Source: DASXPG01 sp044449445 (GTDB lineage: Bacteria; Gemmatimonadota; Gemmatimonadetes; Gemmatimonadales; JACORV01). From it: a DNA stretch of 11,294 nt. The notes under the pieces are model-generated. The model saw only the letters and a program-made list of their open reading frames with translations, searched no databases and had not been told where the DNA came from. The stretch is taken from assembly GCA_044449445.1 (NCBI GenBank), contig JBIOIA010000077.1, forward strand, positions 1-11,294, written 5' to 3'. Of the stretch, positions 1 through 6,085 are shown piece after piece (positions within the stretch are counted from its first letter, which is position 1; the number at the start of each line of letters is the position of its first letter). The position numbers were made by a program, and so were the translations under genes.

Positions 1-131
1 CGGGCCAGGCTCGGCCCCATCTTGCCGGAGACGCCGAGCACGATCATGTCGCCGGGGAGGTCCCGGAGCGCGGCGATGTCGGCCGGCGTCGGGCGGGACA
101 GCTCTTCCTCGAGCCCCGTTTGGTCGCTCAC
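1..131 (-). CDS. NAD(P)-binding epimerase/dehydratase-like protein, N-terminal fragment
   Basis: Only the first 43 codons are in the window; the gene continues beyond base 1. The reading starts at a GTG (131-129) and gives an acidic, helical lead of about 28 residues. It then enters DMIVLGVSGKMGPSLA, a beta strand followed by a glycine-rich turn of the form GxxGxMG. That is the dinucleotide-binding start of a Rossmann fold, and it closely resembles the opening of NAD-dependent epimerase/dehydratase family proteins with a GKMGP loop. The substrate cannot be told from this fragment. The gene is divergent from the exported protein starting at 197, and the 65 bases between them must hold both promoters. 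The start is uncertain because no good Shine-Dalgarno site precedes it. An unrelated oxidoreductase with the same fold is possible. Confidence 0.66.
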   Translation of the reverse strand, partial: MSDQTGLEEELSRPTPADIAALRDLPGDMIVLGVSGKMGPSLA

Positions 132-196
132 GTCGCGGAAGTTGCGGCCCCCCGGGGAGTCTCGCCAGCGGGCCGATGCGCCGGTATTTTCCGCGC

Positions 197-697
197 ATGC
201 GCATCGGCCCCTTGACCACCGTGATTCTCGCCGCCGCGTTGGCCGCCCCGGCACGCGCGCAGGAGCCTCCCGCGTGGGATCCGGGCCGGCACGTGCTCGT
301 CGTCGTATCGGGGCTGGATTCGGCCGACGCCTATCCGGTGGTCGTGCGCGCGTTCGAGGCCGAGGGGTTGAAGATCGCGCGCTCCGACACGGCACGCGGA
401 CGCATCATCAGCGAGCCGCGCCCGTCGGACACCTTCGGCGCGGGCCAGGGCACGGTGCAGTACCTCGCCCTGGTCCATCGCGTGCCGCACGGCGGCAGCG
501 AGATCTGGATCGGCGCGATGCTGCACACGGTCGGCGGCCAGGGCGACCCGTCGGCGTTCGCGCAAATGCCGAACACCTCGGCCAGCCACCAGCGGCTCGA
601 GGGCGACTACGTGTTCATCTCGCCGCGCTCCGGCACCCGCGAATGGGGGCGCCTCGAGCGCATCGCGGAGGTGGTGGCGCACACCACCACGCACTGA
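197..697 (+). CDS. Small exported protein of unknown function
   Basis: A 166-residue protein that I do not recognise. The N-terminus is a classical signal peptide: MRIG, a hydrophobic stretch (LTTVILAAALAAP), then an ARAQ cleavage region around residues 19-22. The mature part, about 145 residues, is probably periplasmic or secreted. It begins with a predicted beta strand (HVLVVVSG), then a helix with AFEAEGLKIARSDTARGRIIS, a strand-helix-strand pattern seen in several small outer-membrane-associated domains (BamC-like folds). That resemblance is inference only. There is no lipobox cysteine. An in-frame ATG at 176 would add seven residues with two arginines; I prefer 197 because it gives a more typical signal peptide. 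Neither start has a clear Shine-Dalgarno site. The gene converges on osmC with 11 bases between the stops. Confidence 0.72.
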   Translation: MRIGPLTTVILAAALAAPARAQEPPAWDPGRHVLVVVSGLDSADAYPVVVRAFEAEGLKIARSDTARGRIISEPRPSDTFGAGQGTVQYLALVHRVPHGGSEIWIGAMLHTVGGQGDPSAFAQMPNTSASHQRLEGDYVFISPRSGTREWGRLERIAEVVAHTTTH

Positions 698-708
698 CCG
701 CAACGCCG

Positions 709-1137
709 TCAGGTGAGTTTCGCGTCCACCGTGACTTCAACGTTGCCCTTGATCATCGCGGAGATCGGACAGCCGTTCTTCGCCGCGTCCACGGCGGCGG
801 CGAACTTGTCCGCCGAAATGCCGGGCACGACGGCCCGCACCACCAGGTGCATCTTCGTCACCCGAAAGGCGTCACCGACCTTGTCGACGGTGCACGACGC
901 GTCGGTCGCGATCCGCGTCGGCGGGTTGCCGCCGCGTTCCAGGCCTCCCGACAGGGCCATGCTGAGGCAGCCCGCGTGCGCCGCAGCGACGAGCTCCTCC
1001 GGATTCGTGCCCGTGGCGCTCTCGAAGCGCGAGCCGAACGAGTAGGCGCCGCTCACCGCGCCGCTCTCGCTCTTCATCGTGCCCTTCCCGCCCTTGAGCC
1101 CGCCCTCCCAGACCGCGCTCCCCTTGCGTACCGGCAT
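709..1137 (-). CDS. osmC: OsmC-type hydroperoxide peroxiredoxin
   Basis: A 142-residue protein, the usual OsmC length, matching the family along its whole length. It opens with a WEG...GKGT segment, followed by SES and FGSRFE (residues 33-39), GTNPEEL (43-49), AAHAGCLSMALS (53-63) and NGCPISAMIK (121-130). The two redox cysteines of the family are present at C57 and C123, with the helper R38 and E48 nearby. OsmC enzymes are cytoplasmic homodimers that reduce organic and inorganic hydroperoxides through a disulfide between these two cysteines. Family members are often induced by osmotic or oxidative stress. The GTNPEEL and AAHAxCxSMAL motifs favour OsmC over the sister group Ohr. A strong Shine-Dalgarno site lies 6 bases upstream of the ATG. 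The gene stands alone, divergent from the VOC gene. Confidence 0.95.
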   Translation of the reverse strand: MPVRKGSAVWEGGLKGGKGTMKSESGAVSGAYSFGSRFESATGTNPEELVAAAHAGCLSMALSGGLERGGNPPTRIATDASCTVDKVGDAFRVTKMHLVVRAVVPGISADKFAAAVDAAKNGCPISAMIKGNVEVTVDAKLT

Positions 1138-1143
1138 CGTGGA

Positions 1144-1151
1144 CCTTCCTT
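1144..1151 (-). promoter_or_regulatory. Ribosome-binding site of osmC
   Basis: On the minus strand this reads AAGGAAGG, 6 bases before the osmC ATG (1137-1135). It is one of the clearest Shine-Dalgarno sites in the window and fixes the osmC start. Confidence 0.75.
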
Positions 1152-1225
1152 GAAGTGGTGGTGACGGGAATCTGGCGGCACCGGGCGCTCGCCGCTACGC
1201 TTCTACGATCACCGATCAAACGCAC

Positions 1226-1230
1226 GGGAG
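1226..1230 (+). promoter_or_regulatory. Ribosome-binding site of the VOC gene
   Basis: GGGAG sits 5 bases before the ATG at 1236. It decides this start over the in-frame ATG at 1155, which would run through the osmC upstream region. Confidence 0.6.
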
Positions 1231-1235
1231 ATACG

Positions 1236-1727
1236 ATGGCAGCCCGCAAGAAGAAAGCGGCCAAGAAGGCCGTCACGAAGCGTCCCGCGAAGCGGAAGAA
1301 GGCCGCCCGCGCCGGCGACCGCCGCAGCAAGGCGAAGGCCCCGACCCTGCGCCTGCGCAGCGCGATTCCGGGGTTCACGGTCAACGACCTCCAGCGCTCG
1401 CTGGCGTTCTATCGCGACGTGCTCGGCTTCCACGCGGGCGAGCCCTGGATCGACGGCGGCAAGCTGATGGGCATCGAAATGAAGGCCGGCACGGTGGCGT
1501 TCTACCTCGGCCAGGACGACTTCAAGAAGGGCCGGGACCGCGTGAAGGGCGTCGGCCTCCGGATCTACTGCGCGACCACGGAGGACGTGGACGCGCTGGC
1601 CGCGCGCATCAAGGCCCGGGGCGGCGTGCTGGACCACGACCCGCAGACCCAGCCGTGGGGCTCGCGCGACTTCGGGATCACCGACCCGGACGGCTACAAG
1701 ATCACGATCGCGAACCAGGCGCCCTAA
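1236..1727 (+). CDS. VOC (glyoxalase/bleomycin-resistance fold) protein with basic N-terminal tail
   Basis: A 163-residue protein in two parts. Residues 1-41 are a low-complexity tail of Lys, Arg and Ala (19 of 41 residues are Lys or Arg), resembling histone-H1-like or ribosomal-protein tails. Residues about 42-161 form a vicinal-oxygen-chelate domain: IPGFTVNDLQRSLAFYRDVLGF at the first beta-alpha unit, AFYLGQDD mid-domain, ALAARIKARGG at the second helix, and FGITDPDGYKITIAN at the C-terminal strand. The usual metal-binding His/Gln and Glu positions of glyoxalase I do not stand out (the final strand has Lys where Glu is common), so metal-dependent lyase activity is doubtful. The domain may bind a small hydrophobic ligand. 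The start at 1236 is supported by GGGAG 5 bases upstream. Its TAA overlaps the stop of the convergent hyfI-like gene. Substrate and role are unknown. Confidence 0.85.
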   Translation: MAARKKKAAKKAVTKRPAKRKKAARAGDRRSKAKAPTLRLRSAIPGFTVNDLQRSLAFYRDVLGFHAGEPWIDGGKLMGIEMKAGTVAFYLGQDDFKKGRDRVKGVGLRIYCATTEDVDALAARIKARGGVLDHDPQTQPWGSRDFGITDPDGYKITIANQAP

Positions 1728-2503
1728 CGCTTGCCGGCCTCCACGCGCCCAAGCAGGCGCAGCAGGCCGTCCATCACCGTCAGCGGATGGGGCGGACAAC
1801 CAGGCACCCACAGGTCGACCGGGATGTCGGCGGGTACGCCGGTGCCGGCCTCCGCGCTACCCCTGAACGGCCCGCCGTTGATCGCGCACGCGCCAACCGC
1901 CACGACGATCCTCGGCTCCGGCGTCGCGTCCCACGCGTCGCGCAACGGCCCCACCATGTTCGCGTTCACCGTGCCCGTGATCACGAGGCCGTCCGCATGG
2001 CGCGGCGAGGCCACGAACTGCACGCCGAAACGCGCCAGGTCGAACACGACGTTCCCCAGCGCCACCAGCTCGGCTTCGCACCCGTTGCACCCGCCCGCGC
2101 TCACCTGCCTGAGCCGCAGCGCTCGACCGAACAGGCGCCGCGACGCCCCGTCGAGCGCCTTGGCGAGAGCCACAGTGCCCGTCGCCGAAACCAGGCCATC
2201 GCGCGTGGTCGAGGCGACGCGGTAGTCGTTCGAGAAGCCGAGCGCGCCGGCCGGGCACGCGGCCGCCTCGTCCGGGCTGAACAGCGATGCGCCGACGTCC
2301 ACCTCGACCGAGCCGCTCGCGGAGGCGCGCAGCACACTCGAGGGCACGCGAGCGACGCACTCCCGGCAGCCATCCGGGCACTTCCCCGCATCGAGCGACG
2401 GCCGTCCCCTGAAACGCTCGGGAAGCGTGCCGTCCTCCGGCGGGAAGGACGCCGTGCGCGTGCCTTGCCGCAGTCTTACCATCAGGAAGTCGAGCGAGCT
2501 CAC
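1724..2503 (-). CDS. hyfI: Hydrogenase-4-like small subunit (HyfI/NuoB type) with fused ferredoxin-like segment
   Basis: A 259-residue cytoplasmic iron-sulfur subunit that would hand electrons to the HyfG-like catalytic subunit. The C-terminal part (about 130-259) is the NuoB/HycG fold: GGCNGCEAEL gives C139 and C142, VGACAINGG gives C206, and VPGCPPHP gives C236. These four cysteines are the complete ligand set of the proximal [4Fe-4S] cluster (N2 in complex I), in the CxxC form of hydrogenase-type subunits rather than the CC form of NuoB. The N-terminal part carries C42, C46, C49 and C83 (CPDGCREC ... CPAGAL), the layout of a single-cluster ferredoxin domain, perhaps standing in for the separate HyfH/NuoI subunit. 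The GTG start overlaps the hyfG stop as GTGA. An ATG eight codons in (2482) is a possible alternative. It is the last gene of the operon and converges on the VOC gene with overlapping stops. Confidence 0.88.
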   Translation of the reverse strand: MSSLDFLMVRLRQGTRTASFPPEDGTLPERFRGRPSLDAGKCPDGCRECVARVPSSVLRASASGSVEVDVGASLFSPDEAAACPAGALGFSNDYRVASTTRDGLVSATGTVALAKALDGASRRLFGRALRLRQVSAGGCNGCEAELVALGNVVFDLARFGVQFVASPRHADGLVITGTVNANMVGPLRDAWDATPEPRIVVAVGACAINGGPFRGSAEAGTGVPADIPVDLWVPGCPPHPLTVMDGLLRLLGRVEAGKR

Positions 2504-4011
2504 AGGTCGTGCCCCGCGTACGACAGGTTGAAGCTCTTGTTGCACAGCGGGAAGTCCGAGATTTGCTGGCCTGGCATCGCGAGCGACAACGCCGCCCAGT
2601 TGTGGAACGACGGATCCGTCACCTTGTGCCGGCGGATCCCACCCGCCTCGTCCGTGATCACGACGTGTGCGATCTCGCCGCGCCACGCTTCGACCATCGC
2701 CACCGCTATCTCGTTCGGCCTGAGAGCTCCCAGGTCCACCCGCGGCGCGCCGCGCGGCAGCGCGCCCAGCTGCTCGACCACGAACTCCAACGACCGCTGG
2801 ATCTCGAGCCACCGCACCAGCGCGCGCGCCAGCGCGTCGCCCGCCCACGCGGTGGCGACCGGGATGTGGGCGAACCGGAAGATTCCCCACGGGTGATCGT
2901 GCCGCACGTCGCGCGGCACTTCGCAGGCGCGCGCGACGGGGCCCACCAGACCGATCCGGCGACACTCCTCCCGCTTCACCACGCCGACGCCCTCGAGCCG
3001 CGCCTGCACCGACGCGTTCTCGAGCATCAGCTGACCGACCGGCATCAGCTCCTCGGAGAGCCGCGTCAGCCTCGAGCGCATCTCGTCCGCCATCGCGGGC
3101 GCCAGGTCGAAGGTGACGCCGCCCGGACGCAGCAGGCCCCTGCCGTAGCGATTGCCCGACAGCGTCATGAGCAGGTTGAGGCACTCGCCGCGCATGCGGC
3201 CGAAATACGAGGCCGCGGGCTGATAAGCGACGTCGCCCGCCATCGCGCCGAGATCGCCGATGTGGTTCGCCAGTCGTTCGAGCTCCAGCGCGACACCGCG
3301 GATCGCCTGGGCCCGCGGCGTCTTGCGGCAGCGCGACAGCGCTTCCAGCGCGCCGCAGTAGGCGTCTGCATGACCGATCACCGTATCGCCGGCGATCGAT
3401 TCCGCGACCAGGACCGCCCGCGCCGCGCCCGCCGTCTCGAGCAGCCGCTCGACGCCGCGGTGCTGATAGCCGAGCATGATCTCGAGCCCGAGCACCCGCT
3501 CGCCGTGAGCCTGGAACCGGAAATGCCCGGGCTCGATGATGCCCGCGTGGATCGGCCCGACTGCGACCTCGTGGATCTCATTGCCCTGAATCCGATCGAA
3601 CACGTACGCGTCGCGCTCGTGCGGGCGGCGCGCGCGAGAAGCAGGCGCATGATCCGGCGGATGTCGGCGCAGCGGCTTGAGGTCGGTGTGTCCCTCGGGA
3701 ACGACCCCGCACTGCTCCGCGATTTCACGCTCGAAGCGCGCCGCCGCGGGGCAGTCGGGGCTCAGCGCCGGGTACCACTCGCCCACCACCGTGCTCGCGG
3801 CTTCGAGCGCTCCGGCTTCATCGTGGGCCAGCACGGCAACGAGGCGCGTGTTGGCGCCGTCATCCGGCATGCCGAACAGCGACACGATGCGGCGACCCGC
3901 CCGCACGGTCTGTGTCACCGCTTCGCGGAACTCGGGGACGCTCAGGCTGGGCACGCTCGAGAAGGGCATGGCGCGCCGGTTACGCAGCGCCAGCAGCGCG
4001 AGATCGCTCAT
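2500..4011 (-). CDS. hyfG: Hydrogenase-4-like large subunit (HyfG/NuoCD fusion) lacking NiFe ligands
   Basis: A 503-residue fused NuoC-NuoD subunit, similar in plan to HycE/HyfG. Residues 1-115 are the NuoC-like domain, ending in the family signature FEREIAEQCGVVPEGHTDLKP in slightly altered form. Residues about 145-503 are the NuoD/hydrogenase large-subunit domain: GPIHAGIIEPGHFRF (152-166), YQHRGVERLLE (182-192), LELERLANHIGDLG (242-255). In NiFe hydrogenases the first metal site reads RxCGxC then His a few residues on; here it is ESIAGDTVIGH (204-214), with A207 and T210 in place of the cysteines while G208 and H214 remain. The C-terminus has SDFPLCNKSFNLSYAGHDL with a single Cys (C490) and no DPCxxC, and no cleavable tail. 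It should not bind NiFe, as in Ehr-type complexes, and may act on a quinone or another acceptor. The ATG overlaps the hyfF stop (ATGA), with GGGAGGG 8 bases upstream. Confidence 0.9.
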   Translation of the reverse strand: MSDLALLALRNRRAMPFSSVPSLSVPEFREAVTQTVRAGRRIVSLFGMPDDGANTRLVAVLAHDEAGALEAASTVVGEWYPALSPDCPAAARFEREIAEQCGVVPEGHTDLKPLRRHPPDHAPASRARRPHERDAYVFDRIQGNEIHEVAVGPIHAGIIEPGHFRFQAHGERVLGLEIMLGYQHRGVERLLETAGAARAVLVAESIAGDTVIGHADAYCGALEALSRCRKTPRAQAIRGVALELERLANHIGDLGAMAGDVAYQPAASYFGRMRGECLNLLMTLSGNRYGRGLLRPGGVTFDLAPAMADEMRSRLTRLSEELMPVGQLMLENASVQARLEGVGVVKREECRRIGLVGPVARACEVPRDVRHDHPWGIFRFAHIPVATAWAGDALARALVRWLEIQRSLEFVVEQLGALPRGAPRVDLGALRPNEIAVAMVEAWRGEIAHVVITDEAGGIRRHKVTDPSFHNWAALSLAMPGQQISDFPLCNKSFNLSYAGHDL

Positions 4012-5450
4012 GGGGTGAGCCCTCCCAGCATCGCCGCCGCTTCGCCGAGTCGTTCCTGGAGCGTCGCCGGGATGAAGACGCCAAGCATCAGCAGCAAGGC
4101 GGCGAGCGCGGCGGGTCCGGCGATCAGCCAGGCATCCTCTCGACGCCCACGCGTCTCGTCATGCTCCGCCTCGGGCCCATAGACCATCGCCACGATCAGC
4201 CGCGCTACGCCGACAAACGCGACGGCCAGGCACAGGAGTGCGATGCCGCCGATCCACGGATGGCCGATTCCAAAAGCGCCGCGCACGATCGCGAACTCGC
4301 TCTGGAACGTGCCGAACGGCGGCGAGCCGGTCACCACGAACAAGCCGATCAGGAGCAGCACGCCGGAGACCGGCGAGCGGCGCAGCAGTCCGCGCTGCGC
4401 GCTCGAGGCGCCGCCCGCCACGAGGATGACCGTGCCCGCGCTCAGGAACAGCAGGCCCTTGGCCAGCCCGTTGTTGATCGCGTGCAGCAGCGCGCCGTAC
4501 ACGCTGCCCCCGCCCAGCCCGAGACCGAGCGTCAGCAGTCCCATGTGCTCGATGCTCGAGTAGGCCAGCAGCCGCTTGAGGTCTCCCTGCACGAGAATGA
4601 GCAGCGCGGCGAAGCCGAGCGAGATGAGGCCGAACGCCAGCAGCAGTGGCGTCACGAAATCGGCGAGTCCCGCCGCGACGGCCACTTCCGTCATCCGGGC
4701 GACCCCGAGGAATGCACACGTCGTGAGCGCACCCGCCATCAGCCCCGCGACCAGGCTCGGCGCGACGCCGTACGTGTCGGGTTTCCACGCGTGGAGCGGG
4801 ACCAGGCCCATCTTCGTGCCGAACCCGACCAGCAGGAACACGCAGGACGCCTTCAGCCACGCCGGGTTCAGCCGCGTCCCGGCGGCGATGAGGTCCTCGA
4901 GCACCAGCGGTCGGCCGCTGCCGCCGGCTGCCGACTGCGAGCCGGCGAGCAGGAACGTCCCGAGCAACACCATCGCGATGCCGACCGAGGACAGCATCAG
5001 GTACTTCCACACCGCTTCCAGCGAGCGCCGGTCGTGGCGGTGGAAGATCAGCGGCGCGACGGACAGCGTCGTCGCCTCGAGCCCGATCCACAGCACCGCG
5101 AAATGGTGGCTCAGCGAGACGAGCGAAGCGGAGGCGAGGAACGCCAGCAGGCAGCTCACGAAGGCGCGGCCGCCGCGCGGGTTCTCGCGGCGCAGGTAGC
5201 CGACCGCGTACACCGCGGCCGAGGCGAACAGGACCGAGACGACGCTGAGCACGATGAGGCCGATGGCATCGAGCGCGATCCAGCCGCCCAGCGTCGCGTG
5301 CGGCGGGTTCGCCCACGCCATCGCCGTCAGCACCAGGTGCAGCAGGGCGATGACCACCAGCCACCCCGTGCGATACGCCTCCGTGCGGTGCGCCGCCGCG
5401 CCGAGCGCCCCGAGGGCGGGCAGCAGGACCAGCGCGTGCAGAACGGTCAT
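4008..5450 (-). CDS. hyfF: Antiporter-like membrane subunit (HyfF/NuoN type)
   Basis: A 480-residue, very hydrophobic protein with about 13-14 predicted membrane helices, a member of the Mrp-antiporter/NuoLMN family that carries the proton channels of complex I-like machines. Visible family residues are the helix-5 glutamate E125 in VLWIGLEATTLS, the helix-7 lysine K213 in GFGTKMGLVPLHAWKPD (with H220), K292 in QGDLKRLLAYSSIEHMG, and K331 in INNGLAKGLLFLSAG. The helix-8 position that is Lys in HyfB-like K251 is Thr here (AGALTTCAFLGVARM, about T244), a pattern also expected in some HyfF-type subunits. The ATG start overlaps the hyfE stop (ATGA), and the TGA overlaps the hyfG start. Best read as one of two ion-translocating subunits of the Ehr/Hyf-like complex; NuoN versus HyfF naming rests on the gene order. 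Confidence 0.9.
   Translation of the reverse strand: MTVLHALVLLPALGALGAAAHRTEAYRTGWLVVIALLHLVLTAMAWANPPHATLGGWIALDAIGLIVLSVVSVLFASAAVYAVGYLRRENPRGGRAFVSCLLAFLASASLVSLSHHFAVLWIGLEATTLSVAPLIFHRHDRRSLEAVWKYLMLSSVGIAMVLLGTFLLAGSQSAAGGSGRPLVLEDLIAAGTRLNPAWLKASCVFLLVGFGTKMGLVPLHAWKPDTYGVAPSLVAGLMAGALTTCAFLGVARMTEVAVAAGLADFVTPLLLAFGLISLGFAALLILVQGDLKRLLAYSSIEHMGLLTLGLGLGGGSVYGALLHAINNGLAKGLLFLSAGTVILVAGGASSAQRGLLRRSPVSGVLLLIGLFVVTGSPPFGTFQSEFAIVRGAFGIGHPWIGGIALLCLAVAFVGVARLIVAMVYGPEAEHDETRGRREDAWLIAGPAALAALLLMLGVFIPATLQERLGEAAAMLGGLTP
4020..4026 (-). promoter_or_regulatory. Ribosome-binding site of the hyfG-like gene, inside hyfF
   Basis: The minus strand reads GGGAGGG here, 8 bases before the ATG at 4011. 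It lies inside the last codons of the hyfF-like gene and is the only strong Shine-Dalgarno site among the five overlapping junctions of the complex genes. Confidence 0.5.
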
Positions 5451-6085
5451 TCGAGCTGGTCCGCGAGGCGCGACGCGTCGATCGCGTCGAACTCGCGGTT
5501 GATGTGGAACACGACGATGCCCATGATGAACACGGCGACGAAGACGTCCAGCAGCACGCCCAGCTCGACGAGGAACGGCACGCGCTCGGCCTGCGTGAGG
5601 CCGAACAGGAAGATCCCGTTCTCCATCATGATGTAGCCGACGACCTGCATCACCGCCTTGCGCCGTGCCGTCAGCACGAACAGGCCGTGCACGACCGTGG
5701 TCACGGCGACCGCGACCAGCAGCGCACCACCCTCGCCCGGCAGCGGCCAGCGCTGCGTCAGCGCGAAGACGATCGCGAGCAGGACGATGCCCACGATGAT
5801 GGACGGCACGTAGCCCAGGCGCGGCTCCATCTCGCGGCGCACGGCGGCCTCGCGGATCGCCCACATCAGGAACCGCGGGACGACGAAGCCCTTGATCGCG
5901 ATGGTGCCCGCGGCGAGTGCCGCGCGGTGCCACGACCAGCCCGGAAACAGCAGCAGCGGAACGAGGCCGAGCAGCATGCCCTGGATCGCGACCGTCCGCA
6001 CGCAGGTGCTGAGGCGCGCGGTCCCCAGCACGGCGAAGTTCGCCAGTACCACCAGCAGCAGGACCAGCTCCAGCGGGCCGCTCAC
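5447..6085 (-). CDS. hyfE: HyfE-like membrane subunit (NuoK type)
   Basis: A 212-residue membrane protein, close to the length of E. coli HyfE (about 216), with roughly seven predicted helices. The second half is the NuoK-like part: two buried glutamates occur at E155 in YIMMENGIFLFGL and E174 in FLVELGVLLDVFVAVFIMGI, matching the paired membrane carboxylates of the proton path in NuoK. A conserved loop with IKGFVVPRFLMWAIREA (64-80) lies in the first half. It would connect the NuoH-like subunit to the antiporter-like subunits. The start is taken as GTG at 6085, which overlaps the hyfC stop as GTGA and gives the usual length. Upstream in-frame starts would lie inside hyfC. There is no obvious Shine-Dalgarno site, so translation probably depends on coupling to hyfC. 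Confidence 0.88.
   Translation of the reverse strand: MSGPLELVLLLVVLANFAVLGTARLSTCVRTVAIQGMLLGLVPLLLFPGWSWHRAALAAGTIAIKGFVVPRFLMWAIREAAVRREMEPRLGYVPSIIVGIVLLAIVFALTQRWPLPGEGGALLVAVAVTTVVHGLFVLTARRKAVMQVVGYIMMENGIFLFGLTQAERVPFLVELGVLLDVFVAVFIMGIVVFHINREFDAIDASRLADQLE

Noticed and set aside
694..712. Possible bidirectional terminator between the convergent exported-protein and osmC genes
   Set aside because: CTGAC/GTCAG gives only a 5-bp stem with a 9-base loop and no T-run on either side; too weak to call.
22..1164. 380-codon open frame on the plus strand across 22-1164
   Set aside because: It crosses three better-supported genes in other frames or strands and shows only Arg/Ala/Gly-rich sequence.
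1204..1209. TACGAT as a -10 element for the VOC gene
   Set aside because: No acceptable -35 element lies 16-18 bases upstream, and a 4-of-6 match is expected by chance.
1724..3184. A 486-residue version of the hyfI-like protein starting at 3184
   Set aside because: The first 227 residues would lie inside the hyfG-like gene in another frame and have no domain; the GTGA overlap at 2500-2503 gives the natural start.
2500..4011. Annotation as a working group 4 NiFe hydrogenase or formate hydrogenlyase
   Set aside because: The cysteines needed to bind the NiFe centre are missing at both sites, and no formate dehydrogenase or maturation gene is in the operon.
2509..4182. Long open frame on the plus strand opposite the hyfG-like gene
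   Set aside because: It is antisense to a gene with clear family motifs, is very rich in Arg, His and Gln without domain features, and open frames of this length are common opposite genes in GC-rich DNA.
3912..5636. 574-codon open frame on the plus strand opposite the hyfF-like gene
   Set aside because: Composition is an Arg/Gln/Glu/His mixture typical of a reversed membrane-protein gene, with no recognisable domain; the minus-strand reading has a full antiporter-like protein.
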